Source: JAFAGO01 sp031987605 (lineage in GTDB: Bacteria; Bacteroidota; Bacteroidia; Flavobacteriales; Weeksellaceae). Taken from it: a stretch of 64,000 nucleotides of DNA. Below the pieces are notes generated by a model. The model had not been told where the DNA came from and ran no database searches. It saw only the letters and a program-made list of their open reading frames with translations. Made by a program: the position numbers and the translations under genes. Location: assembly GCA_031987605.1 (NCBI GenBank), contig DALZZF010000010.1:1-64000 (forward strand), written 5' to 3'. Shown here in pieces: positions 16,230 to 25,496 of this stretch (within the stretch, counting starts at the first letter, position 1; each line of letters begins with the position of its first letter).

Positions 16230-18107
16230 CTAATCCAACATCTGGTAAACAGAATTATTACTCTTGAATTCCGGAACAATTTTTTTCAAAACACGCACCA
16301 CTTTGAATTTTTCTTGGGAATGTAATGCTTCGATAAGGGAATTTACCAACGCGTTAATTTCTTCATATTGCATAGGCGAATCTTTGGAAATCATAATTTT
16401 TTCGTGAGGTGTTGGAAGTGTTTTAGCATGATCCGTTAGCAATTCTTCGTATAATTTTTCTCCTGGCCGCAATCCTGTAAAAATAATTTTAATATCCACA
16501 TCCGGCTCAAATCCGGAGAGTTTAATCATTCTTCTTGCCATATCCAGAATTTTCACAGGCTCACCCATATCAAACACGAAAACTTCGCCTCCAAAGCCCA
16601 TGGTTCCTGCCTGTAATACCAATTCGCAAGCTTCGGGAATGGTCATGAAATAGCGTACAATATCGGGATGTGTGATGGTAATTGGTCCCCCGTTTTCTAT
16701 TTGTTTTTTGAATAATGGAATTACCGAACCATTGGAACCGAGTACATTTCCAAAACGGGTGGTAATAAATTTGGTGGTATTCCCCGGAATATTCTGAAGA
16801 GACTGCACATATAATTCTGCAGTTCTTTTTGTGGCTCCCATTACATTGGTTGGGTTTACCGCCTTATCGGTGGAAATCATTACAAATCGGTTGATTTTGT
16901 AAATACTGGAAAGCAGTGCCACATTTTTGCTTCCCATAACATTGGTATTGATGGCTTCATGTGGATTTTCCTCAACCAATGGAACATGTTTATAAGCTGC
17001 GGCATGATAGACCATCGAAAATTGATATTTTTCAAAAAGTTGCTCAAGACGTTCATAATTTACCACATCAATCATCACAAACTTAAAATTCACATTCGGG
17101 AAATGCTCGTTCATTTCCAGTTCGATTTCATAGAGAGGGGTTTCTGCCTGATCCAAAACAACAATCAGTGCGGGATCCATTTTTGCAATCTGACGTACGA
17201 TTTCGCTTCCTATGGAACCTGCTCCTCCGGTTACCAGAATGTTTTTGCCTTCATGTCTTTTTTTAACTTCTCCATTTATAATTTTAATAGGCTTACGGTT
17301 GAGCAAATCTTCAATCTGCAGATTTTTAATTTTTGAAACTAAATCGGAAGCTCTTAATTTCTGTACGGATGGTGATTTGAGAATCTGAAGATCTTTTTCA
17401 AAAAAGAGGTTGATCCACATATCGAGTTCTTCACGGCTCATTAAATCTTTATTTACAATGATCCCATCAATTCCCAGATATTCTTTGGTGTTGTTTTCCA
17501 GTTTTTCTTTGGAGTATATTTGTTTGCCTAATATTTTTGCTCTTTTGGAATCTGCACGTTGAGTGAGAAATCCTACAACCTGATATGGCAAACTCGGATT
17601 GTCCAGAATTGCACGGGCAATAACAATGGAAGGTTCATCAATCCCCAAAACCAAAATTCTTTTTTTCAAGGTGCTTCTTCTGAATTCTCGGAAGATATGA
17701 AACAGTTCTTTTACCACAAATCTGAAGACAAACAGAATCATGAAGGAAATGGTAAAGTATACTACCAGTAATAAGGATGGATATAGTTTGTTTCCAGTGC
17801 TTTGATAGACAATAAGGTTAATAATCAGCATCGTAAATATGGTGCAGATACTGGCCAAAAGCAGTTTAAATAAATCTGTAAAAGTAGAATGCCTGATGAT
17901 TCCTGCATAGGTGCGGAATGCCATCATATAAATAATATTGACCCCCAAAAGAAGCAGAAATGTTTCTCCTAAACTCAAATGGTAACTTCCGTTAAGAATG
18001 ATTTTATTATATATAATAAAAGAGAGACCAATAGAAAAAGCTAGTATACAGACATCAATCAAAAGAATAACCCAACGCGGAAGATAACGGATATCCGTAA
18101 TATTCAT
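16230..18107 (-). CDS. Membrane-bound nucleotide-sugar 4,6-dehydratase (PglF/CapD/FlaA1 type)
   Basis: A protein of 625 residues from the ATG at 18107. The N-terminus has about four membrane helices, a CoA-binding-like domain follows, and then an extended SDR domain opens with LVTGGAGSIGSEIV. The segment STDKAVNPTNVMGATKR carries the Met-x-x-x-Lys variant of the usual Tyr-x-x-x-Lys, as in UDP-GlcNAc 4,6-dehydratases of the PglF/WbpM class. Upstream in-frame starts exist (18197, 18179, 18158); 18107 was chosen because GGAG precedes it and RYLPRWVILLID follows closely. It is the last gene of a four-gene glycan operon. Confidence 0.88.
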   Translation of the reverse strand: MNITDIRYLPRWVILLIDVCILAFSIGLSFIIYNKIILNGSYHLSLGETFLLLLGVNIIYMMAFRTYAGIIRHSTFTDLFKLLLASICTIFTMLIINLIVYQSTGNKLYPSLLLVVYFTISFMILFVFRFVVKELFHIFREFRRSTLKKRILVLGIDEPSIVIARAILDNPSLPYQVVGFLTQRADSKRAKILGKQIYSKEKLENNTKEYLGIDGIIVNKDLMSREELDMWINLFFEKDLQILKSPSVQKLRASDLVSKIKNLQIEDLLNRKPIKIINGEVKKRHEGKNILVTGGAGSIGSEIVRQIAKMDPALIVVLDQAETPLYEIELEMNEHFPNVNFKFVMIDVVNYERLEQLFEKYQFSMVYHAAAYKHVPLVEENPHEAINTNVMGSKNVALLSSIYKINRFVMISTDKAVNPTNVMGATKRTAELYVQSLQNIPGNTTKFITTRFGNVLGSNGSVIPLFKKQIENGGPITITHPDIVRYFMTIPEACELVLQAGTMGFGGEVFVFDMGEPVKILDMARRMIKLSGFEPDVDIKIIFTGLRPGEKLYEELLTDHAKTLPTPHEKIMISKDSPMQYEEINALVNSLIEALHSQEKFKVVRVLKKIVPEFKSNNSVYQMLD

Positions 18108-18251
18108 GGAGTTATCTCCGGCGTATATTCTTTTTTTAATACTGTTAATATATCCCATCTTTATGTTCTTTAAATACATGCTTGTCGCAATAATCAAGTT
18201 TCAGTCCAAAAATATAATTTTTACTAATTATTATATAATTTCTATGAAAAC

Positions 18252-19397
18252 TTATTCTTTAAATGATTTAATTAATACGTCTGCAATTCGCTCCAGATCT
18301 TCATCGGAAAGGTTTGACCCGGATGGTAAACAGAGTCCGTTCTCAAATAAACGCGCAGAAGTGCCATTATCGTACATTACTTCATTATGAAATACTGGCT
18401 GCAGATGCATCGGCTTCCACAAAGGACGCGTTTCAATGTTCTCTTCCTGCATCTTTTTCCATACCGAAAGCATTTTATCTTTGCCCCAAATCTGAGGATT
18501 TATCTGTATTGCGGTAAGCCAATGGTTAGAAAAATAGTGTTCATCGGGTTCATTAAAAACAGTTATTCCCTCAATTTCATTTAATACGTTTATATAAAAC
18601 TGATGATTTTTTCTCCGCTGATAAATGCGGTCTTCCAAAACTTCCATTTGCCCTCTTCCTATTCCTGCACATACATTGCTCATCCGATAATTGTATCCTA
18701 ATGTAGTGTGTTCATAATGTGGAGAATCGTCTTTTGCCTGTGTTGAAAGGTAAATGGCTTTCTTTTTAAAGGCGGGATCTTTTACGGTTAAAGCTCCGCC
18801 TCCTGAGGTGGTGATAATTTTGTTTCCATTAAAACTCAGAATTGAAATATCGCCGAAAGTACCCATTTTCTGACCTTTATATTTACTTCCCAATGCTTCG
18901 GCGCTGTCTTCAATAACAGGGATGTCGTATTTTTTGGAAATGGCAGATATTTCATCTACTTTATAGGGCATTCCGTATATACAAACGGTAATAATCGCTT
19001 TTGGTTTTTTCCCTTTTGCAATGCGGTCAATAATGGCTTTTTCAAGAATTTCCGGACAAATGTTCCAAGTATCTTCTTCGCTGTCAACAAAAACGGGCGT
19101 AGCTCCAACATACATAATACAGTTAGCAGATGCAGAAAAAGTAAGTGACTGGCACAAAACTTCATCGCCTGCTTTCACTCCTAATAAAATGAGAGCCAGA
19201 TGCAATGCTGCCGTTCCCGAACTTACTGCGGCTACATGTATATCCTCTCCTAAAAAGTTTTCAATATCTTCTTCAAATCCGTTTACATTTGGTCCCAATG
19301 GAGCAATCCAGTTTTCATCAAACGCCTGTTGGATGTATTTCATCTCATGTCCGCCCATGTGTGGAGAAGAGAGCCATATTTTCATATTAGTTTTCAT
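18252..19397 (-). CDS. DegT/DnrJ/EryC1-family sugar aminotransferase (PglE-like)
   Basis: A 381-residue PLP enzyme that would aminate C4 of a 4-keto nucleotide sugar. LSSPHMGGHEMKYIQQAF at the start, EDSAEALGS in the cofactor pocket, FNGNKIITTSGGGAL with the PLP lysine, and IETRPLWKPMH near the C-terminus closely follow the layout of Campylobacter PglE. The start overlaps the acetyltransferase gene by 11 bp. In context it would act on the keto sugar made by the downstream dehydratase and feed the acetyltransferase. The exact sugar is inferred from gene company. Confidence 0.9.
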   Translation of the reverse strand: MKTNMKIWLSSPHMGGHEMKYIQQAFDENWIAPLGPNVNGFEEDIENFLGEDIHVAAVSSGTAALHLALILLGVKAGDEVLCQSLTFSASANCIMYVGATPVFVDSEEDTWNICPEILEKAIIDRIAKGKKPKAIITVCIYGMPYKVDEISAISKKYDIPVIEDSAEALGSKYKGQKMGTFGDISILSFNGNKIITTSGGGALTVKDPAFKKKAIYLSTQAKDDSPHYEHTTLGYNYRMSNVCAGIGRGQMEVLEDRIYQRRKNHQFYINVLNEIEGITVFNEPDEHYFSNHWLTAIQINPQIWGKDKMLSVWKKMQEENIETRPLWKPMHLQPVFHNEVMYDNGTSARLFENGLCLPSGSNLSDEDLERIADVLIKSFKE

Positions 19398-19995
19398 TGC
19401 TATATCTTATTATGCGGGCAGGATTCCCTACTACAACAGCATAATCCGGAACATCCTTTAGAACTACCGCTCCTGCACCAATTACTGCATTTTCACCAAT
19501 TTCTATTCCTTGTATAATTTGGGATCCCAACCCTATGTGCGCGCCTTTTTTAATATAAATATTTCCTGCCAATGCTGCATTAGGCGAAATATGCACAAAA
19601 TCTTCTATTACACATTCATGCTCAATAATAGCCCCCGTATTGATAATACAATGCCTGCCAATTTTTACTTCTGCATTGATGCATACTTTCGGCATCACAA
19701 CGGTTCCTTCACCAATTACTGCAAACCGCGATACATAAGCAGTTCGGTGAACCATTGTCTCAAAGATACAAAGCTCACCAATACGATGCGCCACTTTTTC
19801 CCGAGTACTGTTGTCACCGATTGCAATGATCACCGATTTTCCTTCCAGAAGTTCATTCTGCGGAGGAAAAATTTTTAACTGATGGGGAAAATTCTCCGGT
19901 GGATTATCATCAACAAGATATTCCAACAACTGGTTATTGGATAGAATTAAGTCATAAATAACTTTAGCCTGTCCCCGTGCGCCATACAAAATCAT
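19387..19995 (-). CDS. NeuD/PglD-family sugar acetyltransferase
   Basis: A 202-residue acyltransferase. The N-terminal Rossmann-like part (LYGARGQAKVIYDLI) binds the nucleotide sugar. The second half is a left-handed beta-helix of hexapeptide repeats (ending with AVIGAGAVVLKDVPDYAVVV) that binds acetyl-CoA. A histidine in NTGAIIEHECVIEDF fits the catalytic base position of PglD-type enzymes. It would N-acetylate the 4-amino sugar. It overlaps its neighbours by 4 bp (upstream) and 11 bp (downstream), so the operon is tight. Confidence 0.88.
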   Translation of the reverse strand: MILYGARGQAKVIYDLILSNNQLLEYLVDDNPPENFPHQLKIFPPQNELLEGKSVIIAIGDNSTREKVAHRIGELCIFETMVHRTAYVSRFAVIGEGTVVMPKVCINAEVKIGRHCIINTGAIIEHECVIEDFVHISPNAALAGNIYIKKGAHIGLGSQIIQGIEIGENAVIGAGAVVLKDVPDYAVVVGNPARIIRYSNEN

Positions 19996-20633
19996 ACTTC
20001 GTTTCCTTTAAAAGAGGTCATTGTCATATAATTATTGGCATTTACACCGTGTCTTTTCAGTACTTTATGAATGGTAATCCACAGAATCTTAGCATCCATT
20101 GAAGCCGAAATATTGTCCACATATTCTATGTCGAATGCAAATTTTTCGTCCCAAGACAATGCATTACGACCATTAACCTGTGCCCAACCTGTAATTCCGG
20201 GTTTCACCTCATGTCTTCTTCTTTGAAAATCGTTATATAAAGGTAAGTATTCCGGAAGTAAAGGTCGTGGTCCTACCAAACTCATTTCGCCTTTTATAAC
20301 ATTAATCAGTTGAGGAATTTCATCTAAGGAGGTTTTCCGTACTATTTTCCCGAATAAAGTCAATCGCTGATAATCCGGCAGCAATTTCCCCGAACCATCT
20401 TTTTTATCATTCATGGTTTTGAATTTGATGATGGTAAATATTTTCCCATTTTTTCCGGGGCGTTCCTGATAGAAAAACGGCGTTCCATGATTGCAAATTA
20501 CAAGAATGAATCCAATCAAAATAAAAAGTGGAAGTACAAGAATCAATAGAACTGATGAAACAGAAATATCGATTAAGGGTTTAATCCGCTGTGAATAAAC
20601 TTGCTGTGTGGCTCTGATGATTATGAGTTTTAT
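19992..20633 (-). CDS. Priming phosphoglycosyl transferase (PglC-like), start uncertain
   Basis: A small, single-domain polyprenyl-phosphate sugar-1-phosphate transferase. Motifs: YQERPGKNGKIF, IIKFKTM, a DE pair in RKTSLDEIPQL, GEMSLVGPRPL and KPGITGWAQVNGRN. Family-like sequence continues upstream in frame (RIKPLIDISVSSVLLI), but no ATG, GTG or TTG lies before the membrane hairpin. The only standard start is TTG at 20546, which would cut that hairpin. ATA at 20633 would give MKLIIIRATQQVYSQRI; PglC alignment instead puts the start near a GTT at 20600. The end at 20633 is a best guess. It is first in the operon and overlaps the acetyltransferase gene by 4 bp. Confidence 0.8.
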   Translation of the reverse strand: MKLIIIRATQQVYSQRIKPLIDISVSSVLLILVLPLFILIGFILVICNHGTPFFYQERPGKNGKIFTIIKFKTMNDKKDGSGKLLPDYQRLTLFGKIVRKTSLDEIPQLINVIKGEMSLVGPRPLLPEYLPLYNDFQRRRHEVKPGITGWAQVNGRNALSWDEKFAFDIEYVDNISASMDAKILWITIHKVLKRHGVNANNYMTMTSFKGNEV

Positions 20634-20646
20634 GCTAAATCGTGAA

Positions 20647-20654
20647 CAAATGTA
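20647..20654 (-). promoter_or_regulatory. -7 box TACATTTG for the glycan operon
   Basis: On the minus strand TACATTTG matches TAnnTTTG. Transcription would begin near 20640, only a few bases before the ATA at 20633, which constrains where translation of the first gene can start. Confidence 0.45.
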
Positions 20655-20968
20655 TGTATTTTATTTAAAAAGGAGACTTACTTTTAGAGAAAATTTTATT
20701 AAATTTTCTTAATACAATACAGATTTTGCTCTCAATGTAAATAAACGGAATTTTTATAATTAAGGTGATTCTTGAATTTACAAACAAAAATACAGACTTC
20801 AATTGAATTATAATTAAGATTATTTTGCCCATTCATTTAAAAATAATTCATGAGATTTTATCGAAATTATTTTTTGGAGAAAAGTTTTTAAAATTATAAG
20901 TTGCAAATACCGCGCAATCACCAATAATTTCGCATTTTTCAGTATCTTCGTTTCCGAAAAAGACGGTT
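20655..20968. other. Divergent intergenic region, no gene seen
   Basis: AT-rich spacer between the minus-strand glycan operon and the plus-strand sigma factor gene. A weak TATCTTCG at 20943-20950 may serve the sigma gene. Nothing else is supported. Confidence 0.5.
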
Positions 20969-21463
20969 TTGAACTCCAAGGAAAAAGTATTCTCGCAGTT
21001 AATTAAAGATAATCAGGGATTGATTATCAAAGTTTCGCGGCTATACACGCATTCTTTGGAAGATGAAGAAGATCTCTTTCAGGAGATTGTGTTACAATTG
21101 TGGAGAAGTTACGACACATTTAAAGGAGATGCAAAAATTTCCACGTGGATGTACCGTGTTGCTCTGAATACCGCCATAACATTATTCCGAAAGAAAACCC
21201 GGTCTCCGCAAACTGATGAGTTGAAAGATTTTCATTTCAAAGATTATTTGGAAGATGATGATGAAAAACAGCAGCAGGTGAGCCTTTTGTATAAAGTGAT
21301 TAAAATGCTGCCAAATGTGGAACGGGCAATTGTGATGATGTATCTGGATGATTTGCCGTATCGTGATATTGCAGAAAATCTCGGGATTACGGAAGTAAAT
21401 GCCAGAGTGAAAATGAATCGACTCAAGAAAACCCTTAAAGAACTGATGCAGAAACATGCCTGA
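20969..21463 (+). CDS. ECF-type RNA polymerase sigma factor
   Basis: A 164-residue sigma-70 family protein with regions 2 and 4 only. Region 2 holds EDEEDLFQEIVLQLWRSYDT (about 31-50) and ISTWMYRVALNTAITLFRKK (about 57-76). Region 4 holds LDDLPYRDIAENLGITEVNA, the -35-binding helix-turn-helix. The start is a TTG; no in-frame ATG precedes region 2. It overlaps the next gene by 8 bp, the arrangement expected for a sigma/anti-sigma pair. Its regulon is unknown. Confidence 0.88.
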   Translation: MNSKEKVFSQLIKDNQGLIIKVSRLYTHSLEDEEDLFQEIVLQLWRSYDTFKGDAKISTWMYRVALNTAITLFRKKTRSPQTDELKDFHFKDYLEDDDEKQQQVSLLYKVIKMLPNVERAIVMMYLDDLPYRDIAENLGITEVNARVKMNRLKKTLKELMQKHA

Positions 21464-22142
21464 ATTCGATATTGATAATTTCAAGGAAACCTGGCAAAAA
21501 CAAAAGGTAGAGCCAAAATACGACAGCGAAGAAATCCTGAAAATGCTGAATAAAAAATCACGGAATTATGTGAAATACATTTTCTGGATCAGCGTCGTGG
21601 AGTTTTTCCTCATTCTTTGTGTTTCAGGATATTATATTTACAAAGGAGATGAAGGAACAGAATTTCTTCATATTCTCGAACGTTTGGGAATTTCCAAAAC
21701 ACCTGAGCTGGAAGATTCACTGAATTTGTTTTATACCATTATAAAAGTCATCAGTATTGCCATCACTGCATATTTTACGGTTCGGTTTTTTATCAGCTAT
21801 CGAAAAATTAAGGTAGAATCCAATCTGAAAATTCTTATTCTCCAGATTATCAGATTTAAAAATACGGTGAATTTCTTCATCCTGACCAATATCTTTCTAC
21901 TGATTATCATTACGATATTTCTTACCTTCTTCATGTTCCATATTCTTTCGGATCAGCACATCGAACTTCAGCAATCTACCATGATTGGCTTTATCGTGGG
22001 ACTTGTGGTTTCGCTTGTATTCAGTGTGATGTTGATTTGGCTGTATTATAGAATTGTATATGGAATTATCATCAAAAGACTGAGCAGAAATCTTGCACAG
22101 CTTAAAGAAATCGATCTTAAAGCAACCGAAGAAAAAATCTAA
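21456..22142 (+). CDS. Membrane protein, putative partner of the ECF sigma factor
   Basis: A 228-residue protein with a soluble N-terminus of about 40 residues (DNFKETWQKQKVEPKYDSEE) and four hydrophobic segments at about 43-63, 92-108, 138-162 and 170-198. The short cytoplasmic head in front of membrane helices, plus the 8-bp overlap with a sigma gene, fits an anti-sigma factor, but no zinc-binding anti-sigma motif is seen. Similar proteins are, as far as I recall, sometimes labelled beta-carotene monooxygenase in databases; nothing in this sequence supports that. Confidence 0.65.
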   Translation: MPEFDIDNFKETWQKQKVEPKYDSEEILKMLNKKSRNYVKYIFWISVVEFFLILCVSGYYIYKGDEGTEFLHILERLGISKTPELEDSLNLFYTIIKVISIAITAYFTVRFFISYRKIKVESNLKILILQIIRFKNTVNFFILTNIFLLIIITIFLTFFMFHILSDQHIELQQSTMIGFIVGLVVSLVFSVMLIWLYYRIVYGIIIKRLSRNLAQLKEIDLKATEEKI

Positions 22143-22157
22143 AAAAATATTTTGGAA

Positions 22158-23636
22158 TCAGAGTTCTTTTCTTAACCGAGCAACCGGAATATTCAGTTGT
22201 TCGCGGTATTTGGCGATGGTTCTTCTGGCAATATTGTAGCCTTTCTCTTTCAGAACACCCACCAAAGCATCATCGGTTAACGGTTTGCGTTTGTTTTCCT
22301 TATCAATGGCTTCCTGAAGATAGGTTTTAATTTCTTTGGTTGAAACTTCTTCACCATCGTCATTGGTTAACGAATCTGAGAACAGATTTTTCAAATAAAC
22401 AATTCCATTCGGAGTATCCGCATATTTGCTTTTTACCACACGTGAAATGGTGGAAATATCAAAACCTGTAATATCCGCAACATCCTTCAAAATCATTGGT
22501 TTTAACGATTTATCATCACCGGTTATAAAATATTCTTTCTGAAGTTTTACAATAGCGGTAATGGTCTGCAGCAATGTATTCTGGCGTTGGTTAATGGCAT
22601 CAATATACCATTTGGCAGCATCAAGTTTTTGTTTGATGAAAAGTGCAGCCTGTTTGTGTTCCGCCGAATTTTTATCGTGAGAATAAGTGGAAAGAATATC
22701 CTTATATTCATCAGAAACTCGAAGAGTAGGTGCATTTTTGCTGTTTAATAATGGAATTACATCGTGCTGTCCGTTTTTATTTTCCTTCACCTGAATTACA
22801 AAATCGGGGATAATTTCCTGATTAATGGTAATGGTTTGCGTATCGAAATTTCCACCTACTTTTGGTGAAAGCCGGGAAATTTCTTCCAGCGCATCTTTCA
22901 GATCCTCTTCATCCACATCGTACTTCTGCATGATTTTGTTGTAATGCTTGTTGGTTAAAGCATCGAACTGATGACGCAGAATATTGGCAGCCAGCGTAAT
23001 GGCTTTGTCGGAACTTACTTTTTTCTCAATCTGGAGCAGCAGGCATTCTTGCAAATCGCGAGCGCCAACTCCGGGCGGATCCAACTTCTGAACATAATTT
23101 TCCAAAATATCTTTCACTTTTTCCTGAGTGGTATAAATACCCTGAGAAAATGCCAGATCGTCCACAATTGCTTTAATTTCTCTTCTTAAATATCCGTCAT
23201 TATCCAGATTTCCGATGAGGTATTCTGCAATTTTCAGATCATCCTCTTCGATATTTATCATCCGGATTTGCTCGATCAGATAATCATAGAGTGTTTGTCC
23301 TTCAGTGAGCAGGCTTTCGTTGTCGAATTCCTCATCATCCGCAGAATAATTGCTGGAAGCGGTTTTGTAGGACGGTTCATCATCGTACAAATATTCATCT
23401 ACATCGAAATCGGTTTCAATGCTTTCGTTGCCTTCATCATCGTATTCGGATGCAGGCTCGTCAAAACTTTCTTCTTTTTCGGATTCGGTTACTTTCTCCA
23501 GCGCGGGATTTTCCTCAAGTTCGCGTTCAAGTTCCTGCTCAAATTCCAAGGTATGCAACTGGATCAGTTTCATCAATTGGATTTGTTGAGGGGCAAGTTT
23601 TTGTCCGAGTTTAAGTTGTAGGTTCTGTTTTAGCAT
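22158..23636 (-). CDS. rpoN: RNA polymerase sigma-54 factor RpoN
   Basis: A 492-residue sigma-54. Region I is Gln/Leu-rich (LAPQQIQLMKLIQLHTLEFE), region II is strongly acidic (about 45-105), and region III holds core-binding and DNA-binding helices. The C-terminus carries the RpoN box ARRTIAKYREQLNI. It directs core polymerase to -24/-12 promoters and needs an AAA+ activator, none of which is in this window. It converges with the sigma-linked membrane gene, 15 bp apart. Confidence 0.96.
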   Translation of the reverse strand: MLKQNLQLKLGQKLAPQQIQLMKLIQLHTLEFEQELERELEENPALEKVTESEKEESFDEPASEYDDEGNESIETDFDVDEYLYDDEPSYKTASSNYSADDEEFDNESLLTEGQTLYDYLIEQIRMINIEEDDLKIAEYLIGNLDNDGYLRREIKAIVDDLAFSQGIYTTQEKVKDILENYVQKLDPPGVGARDLQECLLLQIEKKVSSDKAITLAANILRHQFDALTNKHYNKIMQKYDVDEEDLKDALEEISRLSPKVGGNFDTQTITINQEIIPDFVIQVKENKNGQHDVIPLLNSKNAPTLRVSDEYKDILSTYSHDKNSAEHKQAALFIKQKLDAAKWYIDAINQRQNTLLQTITAIVKLQKEYFITGDDKSLKPMILKDVADITGFDISTISRVVKSKYADTPNGIVYLKNLFSDSLTNDDGEEVSTKEIKTYLQEAIDKENKRKPLTDDALVGVLKEKGYNIARRTIAKYREQLNIPVARLRKEL

Positions 23637-23765
23637 TGTATTTACATTCGTAGCACCGGCAAAAATACTGGCTGCAGCGGCGCTTTCATTATAGTTTGTT
23701 GGGTTAAAGTTATAAAATTCTCTTTAAGTAGACGTTTTAATACGGAGTTTTACTTCAAAAAAGGG

Positions 23766-25214
23766 TTAAAATTCTGCATTTTTCGGTGTTCTCGGGAAAG
23801 GAATAACATCGCGGATGTTGGTCATTCCGGTTACGAAAAGTACCAGTCTTTCCAACCCTAAACCAAATCCTGCGTGCGGCACGGAACCGAATTTCCGGGT
23901 ATCGAGATACCACCATAATTCTTTGGCATCTACATGGAATTCTTTCATTTTTTCCAGAAGAACATCGTATCGTGCTTCTCTTTCGGAACCTCCGATAATT
24001 TCACCGATTCCGGGGAAAAGAACATCCATTGCGGCAACGGTTTTCCCGTCCTCGTTCAGTTTCATGTAAAAGGCTTTGATTTCTTTTGGATAGTTGAATA
24101 AAACCACCGGGCTTTCAAAGTGTTTTTCTACCAGATAACGTTCGTGTTCGGATTGCAGATCTGCGCCCCATTCCTCAATTGGATACTGGAATTTTCCTTT
24201 TTTATTTTCTTTGGAATTTAACAAAATTTCAATGGCTTCGGTGTAAGAAACTCTCTTGAATTGTTTTTTCACCACATTTTCGAGCTTTTCGATCAGGCCT
24301 TCTTTTGCACGATCTTTTTCCGGTTTTGTTTTTTGTTCTTCTGCGAAACGTTTGTCCAGAAATTCTAGATCGTCTTTGCAGTGTTCTAAAACATAATTGA
24401 TGACATATTTAAGGAAGTCTTCCGCCAAATCGATATTATCTTCCAGATTGTTGAAGGCCACTTCCGGTTCGATCATCCAGAATTCCGCAAGATGTCGTGT
24501 GGTATTGGAATTTTCTGCACGGAAAGTGGGACCGAAAGTATAAATTCTTCCCAATCCCATTGCCGCAGTTTCACCTTCCAACTGTCCGGAAACGGTAAGA
24601 TTGGTTTTTCTTCCGAAAAAATCCTGTGTATAATCTATATCACCGTTTTCATCTCTCGGAATGTGGTTCAGATCAAAATTCGTTACGCCAAACATTTCTC
24701 CTGCACCTTCTGCATCTGCACCAGTAATAATCGGGGTGTTGATGTAAAAAAACTGGTTTTGGTTAAAGAATTGGTGAATCGCAAAACTTACGGCATTTCT
24801 CACCCTGAAAATTGCACCAAAAACATTTGTTCTGAAACGTAAATGTGCCTGCTCACGAAGCTTTTCAAGGCTGTGCTTTTTGGGCTGTAAAATAGTGGCT
24901 TGCAGTTCATCGGTAAAATTATCTCCCAAAATCACGATTTTTTTGGCAATAATTTCCACAGTTTGCCCGGAACCCTGACTTTCCACCACTTCTCCGGTTA
25001 CTTTCAGGGAAGAGGCGGTGCTGATTTTCTTTAAAAGTTCTTCTTCAAAATTTTCAAAATCAACTACAATTTGAAGATTATGGATTGTGGAACCATCGTT
25101 CAGCGCAATGAAACGGTTGGAACGAAATGCTCGAACCCAGCCCTGAATGGTAATATCATGATGCAATACTTTTTTGTAATCCTGAAGTAAATCTTTAATT
25201 GTCTGCTTTTTCAT
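23766..25214 (-). CDS. asnS: Asparaginyl-tRNA synthetase
   Basis: A 482-residue class IIb aminoacyl-tRNA synthetase. An N-terminal OB-fold anticodon-binding domain (IQGWVRAFRSNRFIALND, about 23-40) precedes the catalytic domain, with motif 2 FRAENSNTTRHLAEFWMIEP and motif 3 HAGFGLGLERLVLF. The TRHLAEFWMIEPE segment is characteristic of the AsnRS/AspRS group, and length and sequence favour AsnRS. A -7 box TACCTTTG lies about 50 bp upstream of the start. Confidence 0.96.
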   Translation of the reverse strand: MKKQTIKDLLQDYKKVLHHDITIQGWVRAFRSNRFIALNDGSTIHNLQIVVDFENFEEELLKKISTASSLKVTGEVVESQGSGQTVEIIAKKIVILGDNFTDELQATILQPKKHSLEKLREQAHLRFRTNVFGAIFRVRNAVSFAIHQFFNQNQFFYINTPIITGADAEGAGEMFGVTNFDLNHIPRDENGDIDYTQDFFGRKTNLTVSGQLEGETAAMGLGRIYTFGPTFRAENSNTTRHLAEFWMIEPEVAFNNLEDNIDLAEDFLKYVINYVLEHCKDDLEFLDKRFAEEQKTKPEKDRAKEGLIEKLENVVKKQFKRVSYTEAIEILLNSKENKKGKFQYPIEEWGADLQSEHERYLVEKHFESPVVLFNYPKEIKAFYMKLNEDGKTVAAMDVLFPGIGEIIGGSEREARYDVLLEKMKEFHVDAKELWWYLDTRKFGSVPHAGFGLGLERLVLFVTGMTNIRDVIPFPRTPKNAEF

Positions 25215-25263
25215 CGTAGATTTCAGTTTATTTGAAAGGAATTTTTCTAAAAATTAATGTCTG

Positions 25264-25271
25264 CAAAGGTA
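25264..25271 (-). promoter_or_regulatory. -7 box TACCTTTG upstream of asnS
   Basis: Minus-strand match to TAnnTTTG, 50 bp before the asnS start codon. Confidence 0.45.
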
Positions 25272-25462
25272 CAAAAAACGAACTTACTTTTCCTTTTATA
25301 ACGGTTTTTTTAACGTTCTATAAAATATCAAAACAGAACTGAAGCCCGAACCCATTCTGATAGGAATTATATATCGAAAGTATCAGGATTATATAATTTT
25401 TTTATGGTAAAATGGACTGCTAATTGCTTTTAATGTGGGGTATCATTTTTAGTACATCATTA

Positions 25463-25496
25463 AAAAAAGTAAAATAAAAAAGTAAAATAAAAAAGT
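25463..25496. repeat. 13-nt tandem repeat, about 2.6 copies
   Basis: AAAAAAGTAAAAT is repeated directly at 25463-25475 and 25476-25488, with a partial copy at 25489-25496. It ends 7 bp before the ATG at 25504, so it forms the 5' leader and ribosome-binding region of the dehydrogenase gene. Slippage could change spacing to the start. Confidence 0.7.

Noticed and set aside
25463..25496. Start of a CRISPR array
   Set aside because: Units are only 13 nt, A-rich, directly adjacent and without spacers; no cas genes are present.
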